Positions 33,090 to 43,710 of a DNA stretch of 64,000 bases are shown here, piece after piece. Under the pieces are notes generated by a model. It saw only the letters and a program-made list of their open reading frames with translations, did not search any database and was not told the DNA's origin. Position numbers and translations under genes: made by a program. Source of the DNA: Adiantum capillus-veneris (taxonomy: Eukaryota > Streptophyta > Polypodiopsida > Polypodiales > Pteridaceae); NCBI GenBank assembly GCA_014529385.2, contig CM043952.1, positions 149,819,057 to 149,883,056 on the forward strand. Reading direction: 5' to 3'. Position 1 is the first letter of the stretch. Each line of letters starts with the position of its first letter.

Positions 33090-33102
33090 TGGTATCCGAG
33101 CC
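33090..33102 (+). other. E2 primer-binding site
   Basis: TGGTATCCGAGCC, two bases after the LTR end, matching the initiator-Met primer site TGGTATCAGAGC with one change. Confidence 0.85.
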
Positions 33103-33190
33103 AAGGTTAGGAAACTGGAAAAATTGACATTGTTTGAAAAATTTGGAAAAATGAATTGGAAACTTAAAGTTCGATAACTCACCAGCATTG

Positions 33191-33679
33191 ATGTTTCAGG
33201 AAGATGCCGACGCTGAGTATCGTAAGTTCAAAACCTTTGAGATAATGTATTTTGAGACTTGTCGCTCTTCAAATTTTTCTTTTCGATGCAACATGATGAA
33301 GATTTTGATGAAGGCTTTTACTCCTCCATCAACAAGAATCCAAAGGGGATGGGAACTTGCATGGGACTGCAATGGTAGCATCTTCTACATCAATGTGAAC
33401 AAGATCGGATGCCTCTCTTCTGATCTAAAGAAGCTTCGGTGGGGGGAAGAGCTGCGAGTGATTCAGCTTTATTACTTCCTTGGCACTACTAGATATGACT
33501 ACACTGTAATCTCAGAAGATGGCCTTGACATAACCTTAAACGAATGGGTTTACAATCAAGTGGTAAAGGTGATCCCTAGCTATAGGATCAAACCCATCTC
33601 TGTCCCTGATATCTTTCCTGAAAATAAAAGTCTTGTATTTTATGAACCCCACAAAGATGTGTATAAGAGCTACTATTGA
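33191..33679 (+). CDS. Unidentified extra ORF between primer site and gag
   Basis: An intact 162-codon frame from ATG 33191 (MFQEDADAEYRKFKTFEIMY) to TGA. It has no Gag, protease or envelope motif that I recognise, and no membrane segment or signal peptide is evident. It is aromatic-rich in the middle (WELAWDCNGSIFYINVN, LYYFLGTTRYDYT) and looks like a folded globular domain. TTGATGTTTCAG just before codon 4 looks like a splice acceptor, and GATATAAATAAAG near 33860 like a poly-A signal region. That pattern would fit a captured 3' exon and UTR of a host gene. Retroelements usually have gag here. The frame is open although the element's own genes are broken, so capture was late or the product is still used. 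Confidence 0.5.
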   Translation: MFQEDADAEYRKFKTFEIMYFETCRSSNFSFRCNMMKILMKAFTPPSTRIQRGWELAWDCNGSIFYINVNKIGCLSSDLKKLRWGEELRVIQLYYFLGTTRYDYTVISEDGLDITLNEWVYNQVVKVIPSYRIKPISVPDIFPENKSLVFYEPHKDVYKSYY

Positions 33680-34005
33680 AATGAAATAGTAGATTGCAAG
33701 AACCTCTCCATAAATACCTATCGAATATACCACTATGTCCCTGGAAATCCAGCTTTGAGAATCATCTAGTTTTTAGCAAATCCAACCTTTGTACATATCA
33801 TGATAGAAGAAAGAGATGCTCATCTAGCTTCTCAATGAGATCCCAACTTTGTATATATCTTGATATAAATAAAGTTAGGGCATCTTGAACTTAGTGAAGT
33901 TAGTTGAGTTAATTGTTTTTTTGGTCTTCAGTTGTGGAAGTTTAAAGCACTTGATATAGCATTAGGTCTTTAAATCAAACCATCGACAAGTGTATTATTG
34001 CGTAG

Positions 34006-34800
34006 GTACCATCAAATGCTTTGTATACGGCCCTACAAGAGAAAAAACTTCTCTTGAAACAAGCCCAACCACCCGCATTCAAAGGCGAGGGAGCCCATGT
34101 CGAGCGTGACACTCAAGCCTGGATCGAGGCAATGGAAGACTATTTCGAAGCTGCAGGAACCCAACCTGTAAACCAAACTATGCTCGCAGTGTTTCATCTT
34201 GCTGGTGATGCAAAAATATGGTGGAAACAACATTGCAAGGACTTGGGTGTTTTAGGATCTTCCCAGTCTTGGGAGGAAATTAAAGAAGACGTTACAACAC
34301 GATATCTTCCACCTACTCATTGTGATGCCAAAATGCATGAATTCTTTGCTCTAAAGCAGTTATCTTTATCGGTGGGAGAGTATTACTCCAAATTTGTAAC
34401 TTTGCGAAGATATGCCGCAAAAATTTCTACTGAACAACATGTAGCACGGTTCTGTCAAGGGTTGAACAACCACTGGATACACACCTTGAAGCAATGAGAC
34501 CTATATCTCTCCAGGATGCTCTCTTAAGGGTTACACCGCTTGCCAAGGAAACAACTAGGAATCAAGGAAGAGGAAACTTTAGAAGCCAAAGGGCCAGACC
34601 CAACAATTGGAGCCCCAGACCTATTAATCAAGCTTATCAACCTCGCCCTATAGCAGCAACAACTACAGTAACTCAATCAAAATATCCAAATGTTTGTTGC
34701 TACAAGTGTGATGAGCTAGGTCATTATAGGAGTCACTGTCCTAGAAGAAGCATAGCAACAAACGCAAATGCCATTCCTGTAGCACAAAATGGTAGAGGTT
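34006..34800 (+). pseudogene. E2 gag (frameshifted)
   Basis: The capsid domain is recognisable from VPSNALYTALQEKK through DTQAWIEAMEDYFEAAG, AKIWWKQH and FFALKQLSLSVGEYYSKFV to FCQGLN, ending at TGA 34495-34497. The frame then shifts and continues from 34494 to a basic linker and an intact zinc knuckle CYKCDELGHYRSHC (about 34699-34740), stopping near 34800. There is no methionine at the N-terminus: a TAG lies directly upstream (34003-34005) and could be part of an intron acceptor (see the LTR ORF). Confidence 0.8.
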
Positions 34801-36086
34801 GAACTATTCATCGTGGAGGAAGGAATGTAGGAAGAGGATGTGGAAGAGGAGAAATGGCTCAAACTCATGCCATTATTATGGAAGAACCAACAGTGGGAGA
34901 CCAAGCTGAAGAGAGAGCAACTCTGCATGCCGCAATTGACAACCGGAGTGCTCGCCAGCAATATGCAGTCATTTAAGCACCAGGGTCTCACCAAGGTGAA
35001 AAAATTGAATTTTTGATTGATTGTGGAAGCACACACTCGTTTATCTCTCCTAAATGCATGAGAAAGCTAAAACTAAACCAGTATCTTGCTGGGAGACTAA
35101 TTGTGGAACTAGCAAATGGGAAGGAAGTCCTAACTCAGCATACAACAGGACATGTAGAATTTGAACTAGGGGGATACTCTACTTCTGCAAACTTTCACAC
35201 TTTACCTTTAAGCATTTATGATGGTATCTTAGGAATGGATTGGTTGAAACAAAATCAAGCTCATATTTATTGTGCACAAGGGAATTTTACCTTTACAGAC
35301 GAACTAGGGAATGAAGTTTTAGTTCAAGGAAATAATGGGAATCCAAAAGATTACTTAGTCAAGGCTAGTAGACTTCTTAAGGGATTACGAAAGGGTCAGC
35401 AAATCTATGCAGTTAAACTCAACAAGGTAGAGGACACGGATTCAGACTTTCAACCTAATTGGTTGAGAGAGTATTCAGATGTGTTTCCTAAAGATCTTAC
35501 AAGTCTTCCACCACCTAGAGAGGTTGATCACGAGATAGAGACTATCCCTGGTTGTGAACCTGTTTCGAAAAGACCGTACAAGATGTCACTCCCTGAGGAA
35601 ATCGAGCTTAAAGAGCAACTTAGGCAACTTATTGAGCAAGGATTTATCCGACCAAGTACTTCTCCTTGGGGTGCTCCAGCCCTTTTCCAAAAGAAGAAGG
35701 ATGGTTCTTTACGACTTTGCATAGACTACCATGGTCTTAATCAAGTCACCGTTAAGAGAAAGTATCCTATTCTTAGAATTGATGAACTCTTGGATAGGCT
35801 ACACGGGGCTAAGATCTTCACAAAGATTGATCTTCGCTTTGGATATTATCAGATAAGAATCAAAGAATCAAACATTCCAAAGACAGCTTTCAATACTAGG
35901 TATGGACATTATGAGTTCACAGTAATGTCTTTTGGCCTTACTAATGCTCCTGCAAGCTTCAATCGACTAATGCAGGATATTTTTAGACCTTACCTGGATG
36001 ATTTTGTCTTGGTTTTGTGTGATGATATTTTGATCTACTCTAAAGATGAGGTGGATCATGAAGAGCATGTTCGTAAAGTATTATAG
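34801..36086 (+). pseudogene. E2 protease and reverse transcriptase
   Basis: After two stops (near 34801 and 34975) the protease gives [16 protein letters not shown] (active-site D-C-G). The frame then runs open through ILGMDWL and [19 protein letters not shown] to the RT fingers and palm ([49 protein letters not shown]). The catalytic motif is [10 protein letters not shown]; the residue before DD is Cys where this region normally has an aromatic (FDD in E1 and E3). The frame ends at TAG 36084-36086. Confidence 0.85.
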
Positions 36087-36871
36087 CTCTTATGTCAACA
36101 TCAGCTTTATGCTAAGAAGAGTAAATACCTTTTTCTCGGCCCAAGTCAGCTATCTTGGCTTTACTATATCTTCCAAAGGAATCTCAATTGACCGAGATAA
36201 AGTTAAGGACATCGTAGAATGGCCTCAACCTACTTCCGTCAGTGAAATAAGGGGATTTCTTGGGATCACAGGATGGTACCGGATATTGGTTAAGGATTAT
36301 GCTCTTATTGCGGCACCTTTAATAGAGTTATTAAAGAAAGGGATGAGAATCGAGTGGAGAGCCAAACACGAGGCCAGTTTTGCAAAGCTAAAAGGTTACC
36401 TAGTATCAACTCCTATTCTTAAGCTTCCAGATTTCAATAAAGAGTTTAAAGTTATAACGGATGCTAGCAAACTTGCTTTAGGGGGAGTCCTTACTCAAGA
36501 AGGTAGACCTCTAGCCTGTACTTCTCAAAAGCTTAGAGATCATGAGAAGAATTACCGAACCCATGCTTAGCAATCATCCATGCATTAAAGTTATGGAGAC
36601 ATTATCTTCTCAGTCTCGCAAATTTCAGTTAGTTACTGATCATAAAATCTTGAAGTGGATCTTTACATAACCCAATCTCAACATGAGGCAAAGGAGATGG
36701 ATTGAACTTCTTCAAGAATACGACTTTGATATAAAGTTTAGACCTGGGAAGGACAATGTAGTTGCAGACGAGCTTAGCCGCAAAGATTTCCTTAGTGCTA
36801 TCTCTATACCCAATAATCCTATATGGGAAATAATCAAGGAAGCAGCCTTAAAAGACCCAGATTATCAGTAG
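36087..36871 (+). pseudogene. E2 RT thumb and RNase H
   Basis: Continues after a stop and a frameshift near 36150 with YLGFTISSKGISIDRDKVKD and GFLGITGWYR, then RNase H with FKVITDASKLALGGVL (first catalytic Asp). A break near 36570-36680 interrupts it before DFDIKFRPGKDNVVADELSR, the usual RNase H terminus. Confidence 0.8.
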
Positions 36872-38116
36872 TTGTCTTGGCAAATTCAACAAGGCATAAT
36901 ACCTGAAGCAAGGATCATATCATTAAAGGATTACTCTGTTCAACAGGGATGTCTTTATTTTCAACAAAGGCTTTGTGTACCTAAGGACCCAACACTGAAG
37001 AAAGAAATCATATTTGAGGCTCATGGTAGCCCAACATTAGGACACCCTGGGTATGCAAAGACCCTAAATGCTGTTAGAAGAAGCTACTTTTGGCCAGGAA
37101 TGAAGGGGGATGTTCTTCGCTATGTGAAGCGATGTCTCTCATGCCAACGGATTAAAGCTAAAAGAATCAAGCTACCTGGACAGCTTCAACCTCTTGATAT
37201 ACCCCAAATGAAGTGGGAATGTATCAGTATGGACTTTGTCACGGGATTATCCTCTGTTGGAGGCTATGACTCAATATTTGTTTTTGTTGATATGCTCACT
37301 AAGGTAGCCCACCTGATGCTTGTAAAAACCACCTTCACTACCTCGAACATTAGCCAAATCTTTGTAAAGGAAATATTTAGACTTCATGGTCTACCAAAGA
37401 GAATTGTTAGCGACAGGCATGCAAAATTTACTTCAAAGTTTTGGAATTCACTCTTTCAAGCCATCGGAACACAACTGTGTTTTAGCACAACATATCATCC
37501 TTAGACAGATGGTCAGACTGAAAGAGTAAACCAGGTGATTGAGGACATTCTTAGAGCATATTGTTCACACGAACCAAAGAAATGGATCCAATATCTACCT
37601 TTGGTTGAATATGCCTATAATGCCTCTGACCATAGAAGCATTGGCATGTCACCATTTAAGGCTCTTTATGGTCAAGAATGTTTGGCTTCGTTAAACTTCT
37701 CAGATCCTACTATCAAGGTAGAAGCTTCAAAGCAAATGCTCAAAGATATGGAAGCCCAAACCAAAGCAATACGTAAGGATATTCAAGCTGCTTAGGATAC
37801 ACAAAAGCATTATGCAGATAAAAGGAGATCATACCGAATCTTTAAAGAAGGAGACAAGGTATTCCTTAGGGTCAGGCCCAAGAAAAGTAACCTATCCTTG
37901 GGAAAGTACAAGAAGCTCAGCCCAAGATATTGCGGACCCTATGAGATTGTCAAAGTAATAAGTGATCAAGCGTACAAGCTAAAGCTACCTTCTAACCTCA
38001 AAATTCATGATGTCTTCCATGTTAGTCTACTAAAACCCTATGTTGCTAACCCCGATCAACTTTTGGATACCAAACAAATAGTTGTTCCAACTCAAGGAGT
38101 CCTTGAACTTCAACCT
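36872..38116 (+). pseudogene. E2 integrase
   Basis: The HHCC finger region (EAHGSPTLGHPGYAKT to RYVKRCLSCQRIKAK, about 37020-37160) is followed by the catalytic core: SMDFVTGLSS (first Asp, about 37229), VSDRHAKFTSKFW (second Asp, about 37410) and TDGQTERVNQ (Glu, about 37520). A TAG at 37502-37504 interrupts the core where E1 and E3 have Gln (HPQTDGQ). Another stop is near 37795. The C-terminal domain (KLSPRYCGPYEIVK, IHDVFHVSLLKPY) is intact in the frame from 37898. Confidence 0.85.
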
Positions 38117-38266
38117 GACTATATCCTAGAAACTCGAGAAAGAAAACTTAGGAATAGAAGCATCATCGAACACCTCGTCAAATGGAAAGATTTCCATGAA
38201 GAAGATGCAACATGGGAAGATGAAATAACTCTCCTTAAAGATCATCCGGACATACCTTTGAGATGA
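38117..38266 (+). pseudogene. E2 integrase C-terminal chromodomain
   Basis: YILETRERKLRNRSIIEHLV and KWKDFHEEDATWEDE match the chromodomain core, with its aromatic residues in the usual positions except that the WKG.P segment reads WKDFHEE. This domain places E2 among chromoviruses and would target integration to marked chromatin. The stop at 38264-38266 is directly followed by the polypurine tract region. Confidence 0.85.
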
Positions 38267-38281
38267 GGACATCTCAATTTT

Positions 38282-38296
38282 TCAAGTGGGGGAGAA
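38282..38296 (+). other. E2 polypurine tract
   Basis: TCAAGTGGGGGAGAA abuts TGTCAGGTC, the start of the 3' LTR. Confidence 0.9.
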
Positions 38297-40960
38297 TGTC
38301 AGGTCTCTGCCACCCTTGGAAAGGGGATTCCCATGTAATGGAATACATATCAGGCCATTTTGGTCATAAACAAAACGTTACTATTTTTGGCACTTTTTCT
38401 AGCTTTGATGAGCCAATGTTAAATATATTATCGTAAGATTTTCAAAAATAAAATTTTTACTTGTTTATCATTTTCGTCCAAAAATAGAAAGTTTTGAGGT
38501 GCTTACACCCACCTAGACGCGATCGTCTCGTCTAAATTTATCCCATCCTGAATTTCCATAAAAATAGCTGTCTGTCTCAAAAAATACTAAATATAGCAGG
38601 TGTGTGCATTTGACACCTTAGTCTGTCATCCTCAAGCTCGTCTTTTAATAGCAAGTTTCAAAATTGAATTCCGACAAGCCAAGCTCACTTTAGACAATTA
38701 AATTTCATCCTAATGTTAATCAATTAAATCCTAAGCCTAAGGTATGCATGTGCATGAGCATGTATGTGCATGTGTATGTATGGGTATGTGTATGTATGAA
38801 CATAAATGACCCATGGCCATAGCCCATATCTTATGGTATGTTGACCCTAAGCATGGGTAAGTACATGAGGTGTATCACTCAATTGGGTAAAAGGGGACAC
38901 CTCTAGTGGTAAGTGAGAGGCTTGTGACACCTCTAATCCTTCATTTGGCAAGAGGGGGTGAGCAAGGGAGGTATGGGCATGGCTTGGACCTCAAGCAACC
39001 TCCAAACCCCTATATAAAGGCCATTCACACTCAATTTTAGACACACTTGAACACACTTGGGAGAAGGGAGCTCTGCTGCTGTGGCAATTAACTTGGTGGC
39101 TTCTACATCAAAGCTTTGAGAGATCAATACCTCCAAAGCACATTGGGTAATGCAAATCTATTTTTTAATCAAGATATTATCAATCTCTTCTCTCAATTGG
39201 AATCCTTTCCAATTTCTTACATACATTATCATCCAATTGGAATCCTTTCCAATTGATATCATATTGCCATTCAATTCGAATTATTTCCAATTGCTACTCT
39301 ACTATCAAATGCTATACTCTTATTTACCTATCCTCAATTGAAAATCAACAATCATTATATCTATTTTATGGTAATTTCTCTACATTACAAAGTAATGAAG
39401 GTCTCACTGCTCGCTTACATAATTAATTGTGTTGACTGCATGCACAATTCTTCATCAATGTAACCTAAATATTTGCATGAATTAGCTAGAATATTCAAGA
39501 ATTGTCCAACTAAAATGATGGATTGTTCTTGCAAGTATATATAAGTGATTAATCATGAGATTAGTGCATAAATGGATGGTGTGAATGAGTATTGTCTATT
39601 AGACCTTGCATAAAATTTCTTGCCTACCATAAGCATAAATCATTGGAATAGAAGTGTAAGAACAGATGAAATTAACATTCCATCAACCTTATTATCAAAT
39701 TGGTTTTTGCACTATTAGTTCTTACACATTTTCAAGTTAGTTAGAGACAAGATGGCCCCAAAAAGGACCCGTGTTAGCGAGACTCACAATGATGAGGCTG
39801 ACACTAGCCGAGAAGCTGATAAAGGAAAAAGAATTGCCTTGGAGGATATGCCACCAAACTCGCCAGGAAATGGTCCTAGATTAGACAAAGTTGGAATTAA
39901 TTTTGTCAAGTATTTGCATTCATTGCATAGACAATAGAGTAGAAAAAGGGAAAACAATCTCCATGGATCATAAAACCATCACAAATTACGGAATATGTTT
40001 TATATAATTTTCTTGAAAGAGTAAAAGATTGTTTGGAAAGTAATTTGTTTGCTCGTAGGAAAGAAATGTTTGCCTAGTAGAAGAACTCTCGAACCTTCCT
40101 CATTCAAAATCCTATACTGATATAGTCAAAATTCCCTTTGATATCCAGAGAAGAGAGCTTAGCGGAGTGAACACTAAAGCAGTGCATATGGTTGCACACA
40201 TCTTGCGGGTTGGTGCCCAGAATGCAAGATAGTACTTGTCGGTTGTTGCCCAGGTTGCAAGTTAGTCACTGCGGGTTGGTGCAAGACAATTTAGTTGTAT
40301 GGGCAACTAAAGACACCGAGAGCAATAAACTCTCGCCAAGAGGAGTGAACTCCTGGGGTTGGGATATTTTAATGAAGAAGGATGGTATGTTGTTTTTCTT
40401 CTAGAAGGATTGTCTTGGTGCCGATTTGAAATTGGTTGAAGGGCTGTCTTAATGAATTTGTGATGGAAACCCAAAAAAGGAACTTTGTGTATGAACAATG
40501 ATGTGGTAGTAATTAGAAAAAAAGCAGAACAAAGTGTGAGTGTGGGGGTGGAAAGTGGGGACTGGCTCAGGTTGCCAGTCAAGGATGGGTGGTCTTGATT
40601 AGTGGAGAAACTCTCCTCTCCCTCTTGTAAAAGAGAAAATTAGAGACTCATTGTGCCAAGAGTCGAGAATTCCAATTGTACGTGCCTCTGAAAGTTATGT
40701 GGAAAAAGGCAATTGGGGTTTCTCTCTCTCGGAAGGTGAGAATTAAGAATGTCATAGTATTGTAATAGTTTACGCTTTCCCTACGAGACAGGGCTAGGAA
40801 TGCTTTTTAATAGTTCGGACTCAAGTAACTCGGTGAAGAGAACCTGTCCATTAGAATTTTGTCTATGTTGACTATGTTTTCTCAATCGAATAGGGCCTAG
40901 CGACCTGTCAGGTGCCCTCCTGTTGCCAAAAGGTTATGGTATCGGGGAGGGGACCTCGCA
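38297..40960 (+). repeat. E2 3' LTR
   Basis: Colinear with the 5' LTR: TATA box at 39011-39018, hairpin repeats at 39194-39293, the 61-codon ORF at 39752-39937. It lacks a repeated CTCTCCTCTCCCTCTTGTA segment near 40630 that the 5' copy has in extra copies (32720-32765). Confidence 0.92.
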
Positions 40961-41100
40961 AAGATAATATTGAGGTGGAGATGAAGATAATGTTGACATG
41001 GAGGCAAGGAGTGTGGGTAGAGAGTGAAGGCTATAGAGTAGTTGCTGGCCCACTACCATGAAGAGTATTGGCCTCATCAAAAATCTTATGAAAATTATTC

Positions 41101-41240
41101 ATAGCTCCTTGGAGTTTCCTTTGCAGGTTGCACTTTCCTACACGTGGCAATTCTCTTCACTTTTCCATGACACTATAGCTCCTTGGAGTTTCCTTTGCAT
41201 GTCGCAATTTCCTACACATGGAAATCCTCTTCACTTTGTC
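41101..41240 (+). repeat. About 65-bp tandem duplication
   Basis: AGCTCCTTGGAGTTTCCTTTG occurs at about 41103 and 41171, each followed by a diverged TTTCCTACACRTGGCAATTC-type stretch and CTCTTCACTTT. No gene is associated. Confidence 0.75.
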
Positions 41241-41382
41241 ATTACACTACAATATAAACATAGAATATAGATTCTAGTGTGCTTACGGAGGACTCAAAAC
41301 ATTTCATTGTATGTGGAGTTTTTTCTTACCATAGCCAAAAAACCATTTGAGGGAATGAAAAACCTTTGAATGGGCGGTAAGA

Positions 41383-41384
<2 letters not shown>

Positions 41385-41421
<37 letters not shown>

Positions 41422-41439
41422 CCCCCCCCCCCCCCCCCC
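41385..41439. repeat. (CT)n followed by C21
   Basis: About 17 CT repeats run into 21 consecutive C residues. It is the second long G/C homopolymer in the window, after the G24 in the E1 5' LTR. Confidence 0.95.
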
Positions 41440-41486
41440 GCCCAAAGTTCTTTAGCCACTACACGTGAACGTTTATCAACATGTAA

Positions 41487-41671
41487 TGAAAGAGTGTGTG
41501 TGCAGATGCGTGTGTACAAGAGATAGGAAGGATACTTTGTGTGGGTGGAGCTAACCTCTCAAGAAAAAGAATGAGAGAGCTCCTTGTTTTTGTATATGCA
41601 CAAAGAATATGGCAAAAGTAAGTGAATGGTAGGAGACTATGTCCGACATGGGGTAAGGCATACCACCAACA
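41487..41671 (-). mobile_element. Short copia-like LTR, minus strand
   Basis: Minus-strand TGTTGGTGGTATGCC...CTCTTTCA, about 185 bp, with CATATACAAAAACAAGGAGC and TTAGCTCCACCCAC words shared with 56719-56906. The adjacent primer-site region is too diverged to call. Confidence 0.4.
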
Positions 41672-42786
41672 ACCTCCCACTTAAAGGTGAGTGTGCCGAT
41701 AAGTGGATCCACTATGTGACCTAGTAGAATATACAATGGTTGGTGAGAGACTCTCTCAACCTACACCCACTAGCTCTTTTAAAGCATATGCATGTTTCCA
41801 TATAAGCCCTAGTGGTGTGCAAAAGCACGTATCTTTGATAGAATGTAAATGCATATCTTATAGATCTTCCATAATGACTTGCACAGCCAGTGTAAGTCAT
41901 CTCTTGATTGATAGACCCAATTGTGAGATAAAAGCACGTATCTCTGATAGAATGTGCATGCATGTCTTATAGGTCTTCCATAATGAACTGCATAGCTCCA
42001 TGATGAATCATGGTAGTGTCAGTCATTGCTCGATTGATAGACCCAATTGAAAATGCTCCCACTGTAGTTGATATTTTGGGTCTTGACACTATAAGGTTGC
42101 ACATGAGACTCCAAAAGACTGACAAAAGTTGTGCAACCTTGGCTATCCTAGCCCTCTTAGCACTATCTACATTAAATGAGTCATCACCATCATGACTAGT
42201 CATGTATGGATGCGATGACTCTAACTATGGGAGGACCAACTCCCCCTCATCCATAGGGACTAGATCCACATGTCTTGACATAACAATATTAGACTCTAGC
42301 ATGAGCATATTAAAAAACTCTATATCTTCCATCTCTGTAGTAGGAGGCCTCTCTATCCTAAGAAGGTAAACCTACTCTGTCTCGCAAAAGTATGGCCGAT
42401 ATAACTTAGTAGTAACAGACATGTCATGCACATCAATCTAAAGATCCATGAAAGAGACCTCTCTCAATTCTCACTGACATATCATGCACATCAATCTAGA
42501 GATCCATGAAAGAGACTTGTGTCTCATCTCTTGCTGACATGTCTACAACAAAATCAAGAATGAACCATCTTTTGCATCAGATACATGCATGGGGTAGATC
42601 AAGCCACTCCAAGCTCCACACTCAATCATTTGTGATTCCCAATGCATGTGGAAAGGCTACTCTCTAGCAGTATCTGAAACCCACAATCTCTTAACTATCT
42701 CATTGAGATCAAAATTCATCTCAACTACGGAACATAACACACATCTCAAAGTGTATATGCTGCACCACTAGGCAATGATATCCAAT
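41672..42786. other. Decayed sequence with local duplications
   Basis: No gene is recognised. A unit of roughly 115 bp (words CGTATCTYTGATAGAATGT and CTTCCATAATGA, then TTGATTGATAGACCCAATTG) is repeated in 41825-42060. ATGCACATCAATCTA.AGATCC (about 40 bp) is repeated at 42426 and 42486. Both strands are full of stops. Confidence 0.4.
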
Positions 42787-43710
42787 GTTAGCAGTCCGTC
42801 ATGACGAATGCCTGTACATGGCTATCTAGCACTAACATAATATGTCAATACTCAAGGAAGTGACTTGGATGGGGCATGGAGACTCTTTGAGGTTGTCAAT
42901 CCTCAAGAAGTGAACCTGATAAGCAAATACATCAACTCAATGAGCAAATCACCACTCAATGATCAGGAAATCTACCTATGTCCTTTCTCACTGCTCTCGA
43001 TCATCACGTCATTTCATCGACTAAACGGGTCAAATTGTCACAAAACTTTAAGGGAAGCTTCATTAGGTCTAAAGGGACAAGTCTACAAAGTCTGGTAGCA
43101 TTCCATCAAGGTACATGGATCGCAACTCATCATGATCCAAGTCATAGAATTTGCAACAAAACATCCCAATCAGGTCGCCCTAAGGTGCAATAACACTCTC
43201 CTATGTTCAAAATGTCAAAAAATAGTGATTTAGACACTCAAATCTAAAGATTAGGCTTGTAAATACATAATTGCAACAAACCATAATAAAATTTGCAATG
43301 CTTACACTTAATTGAAAGAGCACAGAAAGATGAGCACAATGCAAGTTTTGGAATTGAAATTGGATTTAGCCAATCATTAGAAAAGTTGATTATAAGTTGG
43401 AGCTACTTGGCCGCTTGAGCGTACGTACAAGAGAGCTTCTTCTTTCTCCAAAAGATAAGCCTCCTTTTCACATTGAGACTATTGTCTTTTATACCTAGGA
43501 CTTTCTAAATGGTTAGTGGCTGGCTCGCATGGGCATTTACAAAGATCATGAAAGAATTACAAACTCATGGAATGGATCTGCTACTCTAAAATTAGGATTT
43601 ACCTACGATATAGCTGCACTAGCTCAAAAAAAAAAAGAGTACAGTTTCATTAAAAATGTGGTGTCCGAGCTGGGTGGGTGCCCGTATGCTAAATCTACCA
43701 AACACTCCCC
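42787..43710 (+). repeat. Repeat P, copy 1 (uninterrupted)
   Basis: Starts TGTTAGC and contains CTAACATAATATGTCAATAC, CAACACTCTCCTA-type and TTTGCAATGCTTACACTTAA words. The same sequence in the same order lies at 46336-46750 and resumes at 55182-about 55652, split by E3. Copy 1 is therefore the empty-site paralogue. It may be an LTR, given the TGTTAGC start, but its right end and any coding region are unresolved. Confidence 0.75.

Larger units (their letters stand above)
30376..40960 (+). mobile_element. E2: chromovirus with 2.7-kb LTRs
   Basis: A Ty3/gypsy element of 10.6 kb from a family different from E1 and E3. LTRs of 2712 and 2664 bp begin TGTCAGGTCTCTGCC (TGTAAGG in the 5' copy) and end CTCACA/CTCGCA. 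Flanks AACAT (30371-30375) and AAGAT (40961-40965) match at four of five bases, a probable target duplication. Internal order: primer site, an unidentified ORF, gag, protease, RT, RNase H, integrase, chromodomain, polypurine tract. All long genes are broken. Five differences are visible in the first 120 aligned LTR bases, so the copy is moderately old. Confidence 0.92.

Noticed and set aside
33536-33733. Minus-strand frame with a hydrophobic stretch, taken as a membrane protein
   Set aside because: It is the shadow of the plus-strand ORF 33191-33679.
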